Below, one piece after another: positions 43,228-53,307 of a DNA stretch of 64,000 nt. Origin of the DNA: a bacterium (GTDB lineage Bacteria; Patescibacteriota; Saccharimonadia; Saccharimonadales; UBA4665); NCBI GenBank assembly GCA_021803105.1, contig JAJZMC010000001.1, positions 1-64,000 on the forward strand, in the 5' to 3' direction. The translations under genes were made by a program, and so were the position numbers. A model generated the notes under the pieces. It saw nothing but the letters and a program-made list of their open reading frames with translations, did not search any database and was not told the origin of the DNA. The stretch's first letter is position 1; each line of letters starts with the position of its first letter.

Positions 43228-44149
43228 ATTGCCAGGTCCTTTTTATTCCTTCATCTAAAGATACAGTCGGTCTGATATTGAATTCTTGAACAAATCGATT
43301 AATATCTAGTACACTTTTATAAACAAATGTTAATGGAACATCAATGTGTTTGCTACCTACTGAATATCCAGTATGTTTTTCTATACTATTTATTAATTCA
43401 TTAACCGTATGTCCTTGACCACTACCTAAATTATATTCGCTAAATTGGTTGTCTTTGTCATATGATTTTACAATCATATTAATTAAATCATCAATATAAA
43501 CATAATCTCTAATCATTGTGCCATCACCATAGATTGTAATAGGTTCTTGTAATAGGAATTTATGCATAAATATTGGTATGACACCTTGTTTACCAAAAAT
43601 ATTTTGGCCTGGTCCATAGGGATTACCAATCCGATAGACTATGTAATTAAGATTTGATATATGTTTGAAGTAACGTAAATAATGCTCAATAGTAAGCTTG
43701 CTTATACCATATGGTGAACGAGGTTTGGGAACGATTTCTTCACTTATTTGCAAACTGTCAATATCACCGTAAATTGTACCACCTGATGAAGGAAAGATTA
43801 TTTTTTTAATATTATATTCTACACAAAGTTCGAATAGTTCGATACTGCTTTTAATATTTGTATCAATATCGATAAATGGGTCGTTGGAAGAAGAAACTGG
43901 ATTAGTGGAAGATACGAGATGAAAAACGTAGTCAGTGTTTTCTAGAACATTCATCACGTCTGTTCGATTAAAAAAATTGCCCGGAACTATTTTAACATTC
44001 TTAAAATTTACAAAAGGGTTGTTAAGAGTATTCTCGTAGTCAGAAAATCGATCAAAGGCTATAATTTGATTTTCTGAAACAGTAGCTAATGCTTTAACTA
44101 AATGTTGTCCAATAAATCCACAAGCTCCAAAGACAACAATCTTATTCAC
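43208..44149 (-). CDS. NAD-dependent sugar epimerase/dehydratase (extended SDR)
   Basis: 313 residues. The NAD site GACGFIGQHL is near residue 8. The active site has the SSGGT motif and Y-x-x-x-K in SPYGISK (near 150). 'GNPYGPGQ' and 'IRDYVYIDDL' mark nucleotide-sugar 4-epimerases or dehydratases such as GalE. The product sugar cannot be fixed. It overlaps its neighbours by 8 and 20 nt in a three-gene minus-strand operon (45395 to 42241). Confidence 0.88.
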   Translation of the reverse strand: MNKIVVFGACGFIGQHLVKALATVSENQIIAFDRFSDYENTLNNPFVNFKNVKIVPGNFFNRTDVMNVLENTDYVFHLVSSTNPVSSSNDPFIDIDTNIKSSIELFELCVEYNIKKIIFPSSGGTIYGDIDSLQISEEIVPKPRSPYGISKLTIEHYLRYFKHISNLNYIVYRIGNPYGPGQNIFGKQGVIPIFMHKFLLQEPITIYGDGTMIRDYVYIDDLINMIVKSYDKDNQFSEYNLGSGQGHTVNELINSIEKHTGYSVGSKHIDVPLTFVYKSVLDINRFVQEFNIRPTVSLDEGIKRTWQYVKDLK

Positions 44150-45395
44150 TTTTTCTTGTCTCCCGTTCTATAATTTTAACAAATTTATCACCAGATTGAT
44201 CCCAGGTGTTATTTTCCACACTTTTAGAACCTTCTTTAGCATATTTATTTAAATTTGGTTTGGTAACAATTTCTGATAATGACCTAGCTAAAGCTGCTGG
44301 ATTATTAGCCGAGTATTTAATGAATGGATTATCGGATACCAATGAGTTATTGCTTCCTTCATTCATAACAGGTATAGCACCACTGCTTAGTAATTCTAAA
44401 GGAAGTAAGGACATATTAGTATATGATAATACCAAGCCAGCAGCACATTTGTTGTATAGATCATTTAATTGATTAATTTCCAGAGTCTTTAAATTATTAT
44501 AGGGAAATGGAATATGATAATTTGAAATATCCCAGCCTGCTAGATTGATTTTGTATTCCGGGTGTTGTTGATGAAATAAATCGAGAGTCATAATACCTAT
44601 TTCAAAACCTCGGCGTTCGGTGTGTGGCCTAGCATAAAAAAATATTTCTTTTCTTGGAGTTGAATTAATGTGGTTATAAATATTATTGTCTGACCCAAAA
44701 CTATAATAATCAGTTTCCATGCAGTAATCTTTTTTTAGTTTAGTCGCTAACCATTTTCCAGCAGTTATGCCATAAAAACCAAATTTATAAGTATTTTCAG
44801 CTAGAGAATATAAACTACCAACAGGGTAAAAGTATGGTTCAAAATCTTGAACAAAATAGAATCGTTTTCCTTTAGCTGAAGAATTAAATGATGGGTAGCA
44901 TGTTTCCCAGCTAGTAGAAAATATACCATCTGCTGAATCGATATCGCTCCCATTATTAATCCATATCATTTTTGCTTTTAATTCTGGGTATGAATCACCC
45001 ATTAAATTTATAATGTCATTTATTTTACCTGGTTTATGTTGAGTATATATATAAATTTTATTTTGATGACCAGCATCTTCTAGATATTTAATAAATCGAA
45101 ATATATTTAAATGTCCACCACTACCTTTTCCTGGTGGCGGCATTAACCAATTAAAGCTAAGATTCTTCTTATTAGTGCCAGTCCACTTAGTCTTAGCTTT
45201 TGTATAATCAGCTTGCAGAGCATCGTTATATTTTACTTTGGTATCGATTAGGTGCTTTTCTTGATTAGTTTTGATAAGTTTTGATAAGTTTTTTTCAGCG
45301 AATCGTAAACCTAGAATAATAAAAGATATTAACCCTTCATTTCTTAATATTTTAAAACCAACCTTAGCTTTATGTATTATTTTTTTGACGTACAT
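44142..45395 (-). CDS. WsaF-like glycosyltransferase (GT-B)
   Basis: 417 residues. 'LSFNWLMPPPGKGSGGHLNIFRFIKYL' holds the S-G-G-H nucleotide/acceptor motif of WsaF-type rhamnosyltransferases. 'FYFVQDFEPYFYPVG' follows, then a C-terminal half with 'YARPHTERRGFEIG' and 'LVLSYTNMSLLPLELLSSG' (key E in the GT-B position). It is the first gene of its operon. A TAAAAT ends 9 nt before the ATG. Rhamnose transfer is likely but inferred from family. Confidence 0.85.
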   Translation of the reverse strand: MYVKKIIHKAKVGFKILRNEGLISFIILGLRFAEKNLSKLIKTNQEKHLIDTKVKYNDALQADYTKAKTKWTGTNKKNLSFNWLMPPPGKGSGGHLNIFRFIKYLEDAGHQNKIYIYTQHKPGKINDIINLMGDSYPELKAKMIWINNGSDIDSADGIFSTSWETCYPSFNSSAKGKRFYFVQDFEPYFYPVGSLYSLAENTYKFGFYGITAGKWLATKLKKDYCMETDYYSFGSDNNIYNHINSTPRKEIFFYARPHTERRGFEIGIMTLDLFHQQHPEYKINLAGWDISNYHIPFPYNNLKTLEINQLNDLYNKCAAGLVLSYTNMSLLPLELLSSGAIPVMNEGSNNSLVSDNPFIKYSANNPAALARSLSEIVTKPNLNKYAKEGSKSVENNTWDQSGDKFVKIIERETRKSE

Positions 45396-45436
45396 TGATA
45401 TTTAATTTTACACCTTTTATGTCTGATGTGGCAATA

Positions 45437-47815
45437 TTAATTAATCGCTGTACCAGTTGGTAGGGTCGAGAGAGTGGAGCCACTTAAATCGACAATGTAT
45501 GGATTTGTTGTTCCGGTTTGAGAGACAAGGGCACTCCAGCTAGAATAAGGATATTTAATGCCATTATTGATATAGTAGATGGCTCCTGTATTAGGGTCAA
45601 GAGCATTATTACTGCCAAATCGACAGGAGGCTAGATTTAAATTACTAAATACACTACCGGTGTATTGTTGATGACTCGCAATATTGTTGATGGTTAGTCC
45701 ATAATTAGATAAAAGACCAGCTGATAACGCATAACAACCATTTTTATCGGCTAAGTAAACAATTTTATTGGAATAATCGTAAATATATTTTTGAATGTTA
45801 ACATTATTATATGGATAGCTTTGATCTAGGTTTGATTGTGGTAGAGTAATGATGTTAGACCAAAGGAAATGATACGCTAGAAAATCATCTGCGGAAGCAA
45901 ATAAAACCCTAGAATTTCCTGAAATAATATAAACAGCTCCACTGGTATCGGATTTAACTAGTTGACCATCGACAAGTTTAATACCCAAAGATTGAATTGA
46001 TGATAAAGCGTCGTTTGTTAAAGTAGTTATAGAACCGGTGTTAAGTAAACTTAAAGTAGATAAAGAAGGAATAGCTTTTTTAACACCATTCTCTAAGTAC
46101 CAGACAACTGGATAACTTGAAGACATTACGGCTTGGGATAATGGTTGAGGAGCATTCGGGATTTGAGCTAAAATATCTATTATGTTTTGATCTGGATTAA
46201 AGGTTTCAGGAAATTGACCATAACTACTCGGAACAGGATATTTATCAGTGTTATTTAATAGATAAGTCGTACCTTGATTATTATTGGCTAAACAACTACT
46301 AATATTGGAGGCAGTTTTAATAGGAGCAACATCGCTATTGTAGACTAAGCCATAAAGGGGCATACTTAATGTGGTAGTAAAACCCCAACAATTATATACG
46401 TTCATAGAAGGAATCCCATAGTACTGATTATTACTAAATAAGAATACCGCTCCTTCGTTATTTAATATCAGTATGTTGCTATTAGATATTGGTAAACCAG
46501 ATGCTATTGAATTGGCGATATAGTCACTGACAGGAGTATATAAACCACTCGGATTTAATGAACTATATGTTTGATAATTGAAGATAATTCTTTTTACACC
46601 ATTACTAACTTGAAACACTGAATTATGGATGTTTTGAATGTAATTGGTTAAATCCTGTGATCCATTAATGGAAGCGATAAAATCAAGCGGTAAATAAGCA
46701 ATGTTAGCAGAATTAAAACCAAAGTCATTGAATTGTTGTTGACTAGTAATAATATATTTATTTCCAAGAGTAACTAAATAAATCGTTGGTTGTGAAGTGG
46801 TCTGAATTAAATAGCTTAAAGTTGGACTTATATTATCAGAAGCAACGCTAGGAGTTGGGATATTATTAACAGCAGTTTGGGATAGCACCTGTATAGAACT
46901 CGGACTTATTCCGTAATCTTGTAACATGGCCATATTAGGTACACTAACTTTATATCCGTCGACAAATAAATACACAGTAGAACTGGAACTTGACATAAAA
47001 GCATAAGGTGTTGGAGAAGAGCCAAACCAAATAGAGAAATAGTAAACAAACCAATAAGACCCAGAATAATATTGAGCAGAACTTCCTGGGAAAACATGAG
47101 GAGTGTAACAATATAAGGCCGCGGTAGCACTATTTGGAATAACAAAAGTAGTATAAGCATTACCGTAACTGTCATAAAATGTTACATTATTCCCAGGTTT
47201 TAAAGGTGCACTATAATAAGATGTTGCTCCATTGCATGGGTATGAAGAAGGAGAATAACCCCAGTAGCTAATACCGTTCATTAAATCTATGTCTGCTCTA
47301 AACTGCCAAGTGCCATTATCTACTTGGTTAAAAAACCCCGATACACTACAGCTATTTGAAGAATCGGCGCAGCCATAACCCATAGCATAATCTAATTGAG
47401 AAGAAATAGGATTAGGAGTAGTAATTAGTGATTGTTCCTTTTGCATGGTTGCTAATATGACCTGAGGATTTATTTGATAAGCTTGAGAAACATCATAAAT
47501 GATTTGGGCGGCACTTTCGCTGCTACCACAATGGTAGTATTGAGTATAGAAGGTATAATTAGCCCCAGTGGTTGGTCCACAATTTTCAATATCGGAAAAG
47601 GTCGCTAGTCCACTACCTTCGTTTTGTAAAAAAGTTTGAATAGCACTAGCGCTCATCGTGAAGGAAGCTGTAAAAGTAGAATCGTTCATCGGGTAATTAG
47701 TGTAATTATAGGAAATAGCACTAGCATGTGATGGAAAAAGAACCGTCTGGAATAAAAAAGCCACACTAAGCGTTAGGATAGGTAATATAAATAGTTTAAT
47801 ATTTTTCATAGACAT
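45437..47815 (-). CDS. Large secreted protein: lysozyme-like domain plus repeated surface modules
   Basis: About 792 residues from the ATG at 47815 (the frame is open 24 codons further, into the upstream gene). A signal peptide (ending near PSHASA) is followed by a domain with 'INPQVILATMQKEQSLIT' and paired Cys, like the Glu-containing lysozyme/transglycosylase-type domain of actinobacterial secreted proteins; it ends 'SIWFGS'. The remaining 500 or so residues form roughly nine degenerate repeats of 40-70 residues, each with an aromatic-x-x-x-x-G-x-K-x-x-(I/V/Y)-P/S core. The repeats could bind wall glycan or fold as a propeller. Confidence 0.8.
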   Translation of the reverse strand: MSMKNIKLFILPILTLSVAFLFQTVLFPSHASAISYNYTNYPMNDSTFTASFTMSASAIQTFLQNEGSGLATFSDIENCGPTTGANYTFYTQYYHCGSSESAAQIIYDVSQAYQINPQVILATMQKEQSLITTPNPISSQLDYAMGYGCADSSNSCSVSGFFNQVDNGTWQFRADIDLMNGISYWGYSPSSYPCNGATSYYSAPLKPGNNVTFYDSYGNAYTTFVIPNSATAALYCYTPHVFPGSSAQYYSGSYWFVYYFSIWFGSSPTPYAFMSSSSSTVYLFVDGYKVSVPNMAMLQDYGISPSSIQVLSQTAVNNIPTPSVASDNISPTLSYLIQTTSQPTIYLVTLGNKYIITSQQQFNDFGFNSANIAYLPLDFIASINGSQDLTNYIQNIHNSVFQVSNGVKRIIFNYQTYSSLNPSGLYTPVSDYIANSIASGLPISNSNILILNNEGAVFLFSNNQYYGIPSMNVYNCWGFTTTLSMPLYGLVYNSDVAPIKTASNISSCLANNNQGTTYLLNNTDKYPVPSSYGQFPETFNPDQNIIDILAQIPNAPQPLSQAVMSSSYPVVWYLENGVKKAIPSLSTLSLLNTGSITTLTNDALSSIQSLGIKLVDGQLVKSDTSGAVYIISGNSRVLFASADDFLAYHFLWSNIITLPQSNLDQSYPYNNVNIQKYIYDYSNKIVYLADKNGCYALSAGLLSNYGLTINNIASHQQYTGSVFSNLNLASCRFGSNNALDPNTGAIYYINNGIKYPYSSWSALVSQTGTTNPYIVDLSGSTLSTLPTGTAIN

Positions 47816-47819
47816 AAAA

Positions 47820-48368
47820 TTAGTTAAAGTTAATTGGTATCTGGACTTCATTAATTTCTTTACCATTAGGATCGGTGCTATAAACATCTAAACGTCCGCT
47901 ACTATTATGCGTTCCAAAGTTTATAATTGCCGAAAAAGAACCATTTTTTACAGGAATAATGCCTTGAGAAATAACTCCAACCTGATTATCTAATAAGGTA
48001 TAATCAACTTGGCTAACATCTGCTAAACCTCGTAACATAAAACCTGTTGATAGATAAGAATTTGCAATTGGTTTTTGAAGTGTAATTGACCCTGATTGAG
48101 ATTGTACCCATTGGCTTTGAGTGGTGGCTACAGGCGTTGAAGTGGTGGTTGGAGTAGATGTTCCTTGAGATAAAGTAGAGGTTGTTGGTTGTTTGTTTTG
48201 ATTATTACTACTAGGCGATTGGGGTAATTTTGTAATAGTCGGTTTCGGAATAGATTGTTTCGTTATTTGATTATTGAGTTGAATATGAAAATAATAGACC
48301 GCACCCAGAGCAATAACTATCAGAATCGCAGTGGATAATAATTTATGGTGTTTAAGTAATTTCATCAT
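47820..48368 (-). CDS. Membrane-anchored Gmad2-like immunoglobulin-fold protein
   Basis: 182 residues. An N-terminal membrane helix (about 11-28), a Ser/Thr/Pro-rich stalk (35-90), then a beta domain (about 92-182) with 'ITLQKPIANSYLSTGFMLRG', 'VKNGSFSAIINF' and 'GRLDVYSTDPNGKE', matching Gmad2-type domains of spore-former and CPR surface proteins. A TAAAAT ends 6 nt before the ATG (leaderless type). Its stop is 5 nt before the start of the large repeat protein, so they are cotranscribed and probably act together at the surface. Confidence 0.8.
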   Translation of the reverse strand: MMKLLKHHKLLSTAILIVIALGAVYYFHIQLNNQITKQSIPKPTITKLPQSPSSNNQNKQPTTSTLSQGTSTPTTTSTPVATTQSQWVQSQSGSITLQKPIANSYLSTGFMLRGLADVSQVDYTLLDNQVGVISQGIIPVKNGSFSAIINFGTHNSSGRLDVYSTDPNGKEINEVQIPINFN

Positions 48369-48374
48369 GTTTTT

Positions 48375-48380
48375 ATTTTA
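48375..48380 (-). promoter_or_regulatory. -10 box (TAAAAT), leaderless-type promoter
   Basis: Minus-strand TAAAAT (48380-48375) ends 6 nt before the ATG at 48368. The context is AGCTAAAAT, one base from the TGCTAAAAT nonamer used elsewhere. Confidence 0.5.
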
Positions 48381-48421
48381 GCTTACGCTCATTAAATAAT
48401 ATCACAAAATAACTAGTAATT

Positions 48422-51400
48422 CTATAATTTTTCTAATAGTTGAATTAAGTTATTTTTGGCAGTCTCAGGTGAGAAATATTTTATGAGTACGTTTTGAGAG
48501 TTAAGACTAATTTTCTCCCAACTTTTACGGTCATTATAAAGTTTAATAACAGCATTAGCGAAATCGATACCTTCATTAGCAACCAAACAATCTACACCAT
48601 TCTGTAAATGCATTCCGTCTATGCCGATTGATGTACTAATAACTGGTAGTCCGTATTCCATGGCTTGACCAATTTTACCTTTCACACCTGCACCATATCT
48701 TAGGGGTGAGACAAAAATTTTGGCCTTAGAGAATATTTTACTAACATCTTCAACGTATCCTAGAACTTCAATATTATTATTTGCCAGGTCTAAAATTTTT
48801 TGCGGAGGGTTACTGCCTATAATTTTTAGTTTAACGCTGGGCATTTTTTTCTGTATTAAGGGCATAATATCATTGCAAAACCAAATCATTGCGTCAATGT
48901 TTGGTGTATGGCTAAATCCGCCAATAAAAATAATGTTACTTCTGGTACCAAACGACGGTTTTGGTGTTTGATTTGAAATATGGATATTTGACACTATTCT
49001 TACAGTTGAATTTGGTATAATTTCGGATAATAATTTTTTTTCTGTATCGCTGACTACTAATGTAGCATCTACTCTTTGCATTGTGCCGAGTTCAATTTTT
49101 TTCCAATAACTAGCTATTAATGCGAGCTCCTCATTATTTTCAATTTCTGCTTGCTTCTCTATTCTACAGAATGAAAGATCAACTGTATCATAAATAGTTA
49201 TAGCATTTGAGTAGAACAAGTTTACTATATCAATAAAAGAAGGTGCAACAGACGCTCTAGAGAGTATAACAAGATCATAGGCCTCGCCTCGTTGTTCGGA
49301 GAAGTCTTTAAAACTTATACTGCCATGCACTACTTCAACACCTAATTGTTCGAGCGCTTCTGCATAGAGTGTTGTTTTCATTAAATTTTGGGGCCAAAAT
49401 GTTACTTTATAGCCTATTTCCTGGAGTACTTTTATTAATCTGAACATTCTAACTGAACCCGAATCTCTATCTGGTTCTGGTACATAATGATCTATAATTA
49501 AAACCATCTTTTTGCTTGAGATGTCTCTAGCTTTAATATTATCTTTGGGTGATAAATAGTTATTCTCTCTTAGATAAGAGCCCCATTTGCTAACAAACTT
49601 TTCCTTATTAACTACTTGGTATTTTTTCATCGATTTAGTGAGATCAGTACCGGCTGTTCCACCTTCTTTATGTATCAAGGATGAAAGAGGCTCATATACT
49701 ATTTTGTAACCCTTTTCCCTAATCGTAAAAGATAAATCAGTATCTTCATAATATCCGGGCGAGAACTCAGTATTAAACTTACCAACATCAAAGAATAGTT
49801 TTTTAGTAATAGCTATACTGGCGCCAGAGCAGTAATCTACTTCTCGCGGATAATTATATTTAAAATTATCAGGATTATCACCGTTGCCATAGTTGCATCC
49901 TGAGCCATCTTGATATATAATTCCACCCGCCTCCTGCAATAATCCATTTGGATAAATTAATTTTGAGCCAACTATACCAATTTTACTATCTGACCTAAGT
50001 CTATCAATTAGATATTTCATCCAGTTCGTATCAACAACCGTATCGTTGTTTAGAAAGATTAGGTACTCTCCTTTAGCTAGTTCAGCACCTTTATTACATG
50101 AACCGACAAAGCCTAAATTTTTATCATTTGAATGCAGAATTATACCTCTTATTTTTGAGAAAATTTTTCTAGATAAATCTGGCGAACAATCATCTACCAA
50201 TACCACTTCATATGGGTAATCAGTATGCTTAATCTTATTTAAAGCTATTAAACAATCTAATGTCATCATTGCTTTTCCGTAAATAGGAATAATGATTGAT
50301 ACTTTAGGCTCTTTTGCATTTTTAAAAGCTAAGTCTTTAATTCTATTTCTGGCATATGCTGGTGTTTTGGTGCTTATCCTCCATAATAAATTTGGAGGAT
50401 ATAGATAAATGAGGTACTTCGATTTTTTGCTTATAAAACTTTTTAATTTTAATAATTCATTAGTTGTATTGTGATAAATTACATATAATTTATTTGAATT
50501 TAATTTTGAAAAGCTTTGAAAAGTTTTGGATGATTTGATTTGCTGAAGTTCTGATTCTGCATTAGCTAGACGATGAATTAAAGAATTCTGTAAGGCTTCA
50601 ACTCCATTATCGTAGCAGTATAATTTTTTAGCTGTTTGGATATATTCGTAATCTGATATTGTTTTAATATTGTCTTTGAGGTAATAACTAACAGTTTTAG
50701 CTAGAGGTACAAAGGATTTAAAATCATGATTTTGCTTTACTTTTTCAAAAACTGGCTCTTTAAGCTTATTTTTACTAATTCCAAAGATATATCTGTAAGC
50801 GGGAAATATTGCTGGTTGTTGGTTGGCCGTTTCATTATATTCTCTAGATTGTTTATTAAAAGCAGAATCGCCTCTTGGAGATGGTAAATTCTCCAGAACA
50901 AAATAATTGCTAATTAATGCCTTCCATTCGTCTAGATTATTATTGCCATAACTTATATGAGTTAGTTTATTTTTATTAGCCCAATTTGTTACATCTTCAA
51001 TTGTTGGAAGACCATTTGTAATGTGTTCTTTAAGCCAAGGGTAGGGGATATTACTTAAAGATTTAAAAATCTCATTAGCTTCTTTTTCGGCCTTATGTGT
51101 ACTACCAGTCTCAAATGGCGCGGCAATTACGATGAAATCTTTTGAGACTCGATAGCATTCATCTAAGAATAGTTTTCTATCAGTTTTAGATATATGTTCA
51201 AAAGTATCAGCTGTTATCACTACATCAAAATGATGATTTTTGAATGGCATATCTAAGGCACTACCTTGTATATAATTTTCCATGTCAGACTCTAATATAT
51301 CTAGAATAGTCACATTGTCTTTGGGTAGAAATGATCTAGCTAAACCTGCCTGCCCACCGACATCGAGTATATTCAGTTTACTTTTTTTTCGGTTGGTTTC

Positions 51401-51469
51401 AATAATTTTAGCTATAAAAAAATATCGCCCGTATTGATCAAAACTTGCTTCAACGTTTATGTCTATCAT
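48422..51469 (-). CDS. Trifunctional fusion: methyltransferase - GT2 - GT4 glycosyltransferase
   Basis: 1015 residues in one uninterrupted frame. An N-terminal SAM methyltransferase (about 1-200) has 'LNILDVGGQAGLA' and 'FDVVITADTFEHI'. A helical linker follows (250-385). A GT2 domain (388-640) has 'VSIIIPIYGKAMMTLDCL', 'FLNNDTVVDTNWM' and 'YYEDTDLSF'. A GT4 domain (653-1015) has 'FIGGFSHTPNIDAM' and 'SPLRYGAGVKGKIGQAM'. It probably extends and methyl-caps a surface glycan in the cytoplasm. Capping would suit the Wzt C-terminal recognition domain. Confidence 0.92.
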   Translation of the reverse strand: MIDINVEASFDQYGRYFFIAKIIETNRKKSKLNILDVGGQAGLARSFLPKDNVTILDILESDMENYIQGSALDMPFKNHHFDVVITADTFEHISKTDRKLFLDECYRVSKDFIVIAAPFETGSTHKAEKEANEIFKSLSNIPYPWLKEHITNGLPTIEDVTNWANKNKLTHISYGNNNLDEWKALISNYFVLENLPSPRGDSAFNKQSREYNETANQQPAIFPAYRYIFGISKNKLKEPVFEKVKQNHDFKSFVPLAKTVSYYLKDNIKTISDYEYIQTAKKLYCYDNGVEALQNSLIHRLANAESELQQIKSSKTFQSFSKLNSNKLYVIYHNTTNELLKLKSFISKKSKYLIYLYPPNLLWRISTKTPAYARNRIKDLAFKNAKEPKVSIIIPIYGKAMMTLDCLIALNKIKHTDYPYEVVLVDDCSPDLSRKIFSKIRGIILHSNDKNLGFVGSCNKGAELAKGEYLIFLNNDTVVDTNWMKYLIDRLRSDSKIGIVGSKLIYPNGLLQEAGGIIYQDGSGCNYGNGDNPDNFKYNYPREVDYCSGASIAITKKLFFDVGKFNTEFSPGYYEDTDLSFTIREKGYKIVYEPLSSLIHKEGGTAGTDLTKSMKKYQVVNKEKFVSKWGSYLRENNYLSPKDNIKARDISSKKMVLIIDHYVPEPDRDSGSVRMFRLIKVLQEIGYKVTFWPQNLMKTTLYAEALEQLGVEVVHGSISFKDFSEQRGEAYDLVILSRASVAPSFIDIVNLFYSNAITIYDTVDLSFCRIEKQAEIENNEELALIASYWKKIELGTMQRVDATLVVSDTEKKLLSEIIPNSTVRIVSNIHISNQTPKPSFGTRSNIIFIGGFSHTPNIDAMIWFCNDIMPLIQKKMPSVKLKIIGSNPPQKILDLANNNIEVLGYVEDVSKIFSKAKIFVSPLRYGAGVKGKIGQAMEYGLPVISTSIGIDGMHLQNGVDCLVANEGIDFANAVIKLYNDRKSWEKISLNSQNVLIKYFSPETAKNNLIQLLEKL

Positions 51470-51475
51470 AGTTAT

Positions 51476-51481
51476 TTTATA
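51476..51481 (-). promoter_or_regulatory. -10 box (TATAAA) of the fusion glycosyltransferase gene
   Basis: Minus-strand TATAAA (51481-51476) ends 6 nt before the ATG at 51469, giving a predicted leaderless transcript. Confidence 0.45.
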
Positions 51482-51566
51482 AAAATCTGGTTAATTTACT
51501 CAATATAATCTTATTATACTTTATGTTATAACTATTTATAAAATATAACTATAATCTCTATAAAAA

Positions 51567-51575
51567 TGCTAAAAT
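51567..51575 (+). promoter_or_regulatory. Extended -10 (TGCTAAAAT), leaderless-type promoter
   Basis: The nonamer ends 7 nt before the ATG at 51583. It is identical to those before the arginase gene and the frame at 8604. Confidence 0.55.
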
Positions 51576-51582
51576 ATTTTTA

Positions 51583-53301
51583 ATGAAAAATAAAAAAAAC
51601 AAACTGAGGTCTATTTTTACTGAAAAACGATCTTTTATTTTACTTATTTCTCTAATACCTATCTTTGTATACATTAATAGATTTCTGATACCTGACTATA
51701 GCTTTGATACTCTTTTTTATCATTTGTTCAACGGTGTCAGGGGAGCCCAAAATTATCTTTGGCCATTTTCTTCACACGAGTTTTATCCAATTGGGTTTGG
51801 AACCATATCCCCTATTTATGATTCTATGCTGTATTTATCTCGCCTGGCGCTTGGATATAGGTTGGGCACAGTATTGGATCTCGTAGCATATATTGGAATA
51901 ATTTGGGTAACCTATAAACTAATGGTTCGAGTAGTTAATTTTAGAGTAAAAATTTCACCAATACTAAAGTTTATATTTTTCCTTAACTCAGTCATTGTTA
52001 CTGAATTACTTTTTCAGCTAGCAACACAATATGTGGATGTGATCAACGCTTTCTTTATTCTATTAGCTATCTACATATTTATAGTCTTTATCGATACCCG
52101 TAAGATTGTTTATCTGTGGCTTGCATCAATTATTATCGGTATGGCTTTTTTGGGTAAAGCAACGAATGCTATATATGTAATACCTTTTTATGTTGTTGCG
52201 ATTATTGACATACTACCAACAAAGTATAAAAGTTGGAAATATAAGATTGGAATATTAGCTTTAGTTGGTGTTATTGTTTCAGCTCCGACTTTAATCTATG
52301 GATACTATAATTTTGTTCTTTCTGGAAATCCGATTTTTCCAATATATAACAATATTTTTCATTCACTATATTCTGCACCCATAAGTTTTTCGGCTAAACA
52401 AGGTGGTGCTGGAGGACAAACTTTCCTCCAAATAATTTTTTGGCCGATTGCATCATTTTGGCACGCAGCTGGATTAGCTGAACCGCATACTATATTCAAT
52501 GATTGGAAGCTAGGTATTTATTGGTTGATTTCTATAGCGCTATTTATACCTGTTTTGTGGAAAAAATTAACTAAAATTGAACGATATTTAATTATATTCT
52601 TCTTTCTATCAACCGAGATATGGAGTTTTCTGTTTGGTATTATGCGATACGCAATTGCTGACGAAATAATTGGTGGTGTTATTTTGTTAATATTCTTCAT
52701 TAGAGTTTCCATATTGTTTGGAAAGAAAGTATATCTTTTAGCTATACCGCTAGTACTGCTAATGGTAATTGATAACTACAGGATAGTTAATTTTAATCTA
52801 AAATATGATATGAGTTGGCGACCAAATCTTATACATAATACTAGTTTATATTTGTCTCAAAAGAGTAATCTTTTTAATAATAATCTAAACTATCCAGTAG
52901 ACGTTAGTAATGCAATTAATAATAGTCAGATATTTCTAGATTGTGTTCATCAGTCTTCTGGTCTTATTGCTCTAAGCGGTTATGCGTCAAAACCAGTACT
53001 TAATATTGAAAGTGAACCACCTACTGAAGCTGTAACAGGAGAGATTCAATACAGAGAGATTTCTGCCAAGAAAATTTTTAATATATATCATCAAAATATA
53101 TTAACGTTTACTACATTTGCTATTACTAAGGGACTTGATGTTGAGTATCAAGCATGTTTACAGAATTTGTCAGTCATGGGGGGTACAGTAGTGAGAATTA
53201 TTCCTCTCAATTCGTTTTTAGGATACTCTAGCGAGAAACCAGTAGTTATAATTGGTAAAATAAATCTAACTTCTTATATTAACTCTTTGGTTCAACCTTA
53301 A
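51583..53301 (+). CDS. Polytopic membrane protein, GT-C-like glycosyltransferase candidate
   Basis: 572 residues with about ten to eleven hydrophobic segments and a C-terminal soluble part (about 400-572). The first extracytoplasmic loop has 'DYSFDTLFYHLFNGVRG', with Asp and His placed as in GT-C enzymes that use lipid-linked sugars. 'GKATNAIYVIPFY' follows. It may transfer a sugar to the glycan or a protein outside the membrane. It is a single plus-strand gene between minus-strand glycan genes, converging on an SMR-like gene. Confidence 0.72.
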   Translation: MKNKKNKLRSIFTEKRSFILLISLIPIFVYINRFLIPDYSFDTLFYHLFNGVRGAQNYLWPFSSHEFYPIGFGTISPIYDSMLYLSRLALGYRLGTVLDLVAYIGIIWVTYKLMVRVVNFRVKISPILKFIFFLNSVIVTELLFQLATQYVDVINAFFILLAIYIFIVFIDTRKIVYLWLASIIIGMAFLGKATNAIYVIPFYVVAIIDILPTKYKSWKYKIGILALVGVIVSAPTLIYGYYNFVLSGNPIFPIYNNIFHSLYSAPISFSAKQGGAGGQTFLQIIFWPIASFWHAAGLAEPHTIFNDWKLGIYWLISIALFIPVLWKKLTKIERYLIIFFFLSTEIWSFLFGIMRYAIADEIIGGVILLIFFIRVSILFGKKVYLLAIPLVLLMVIDNYRIVNFNLKYDMSWRPNLIHNTSLYLSQKSNLFNNNLNYPVDVSNAINNSQIFLDCVHQSSGLIALSGYASKPVLNIESEPPTEAVTGEIQYREISAKKIFNIYHQNILTFTTFAITKGLDVEYQACLQNLSVMGGTVVRIIPLNSFLGYSSEKPVVIIGKINLTSYINSLVQP

Positions 53302-53307
53302 ATTGAT

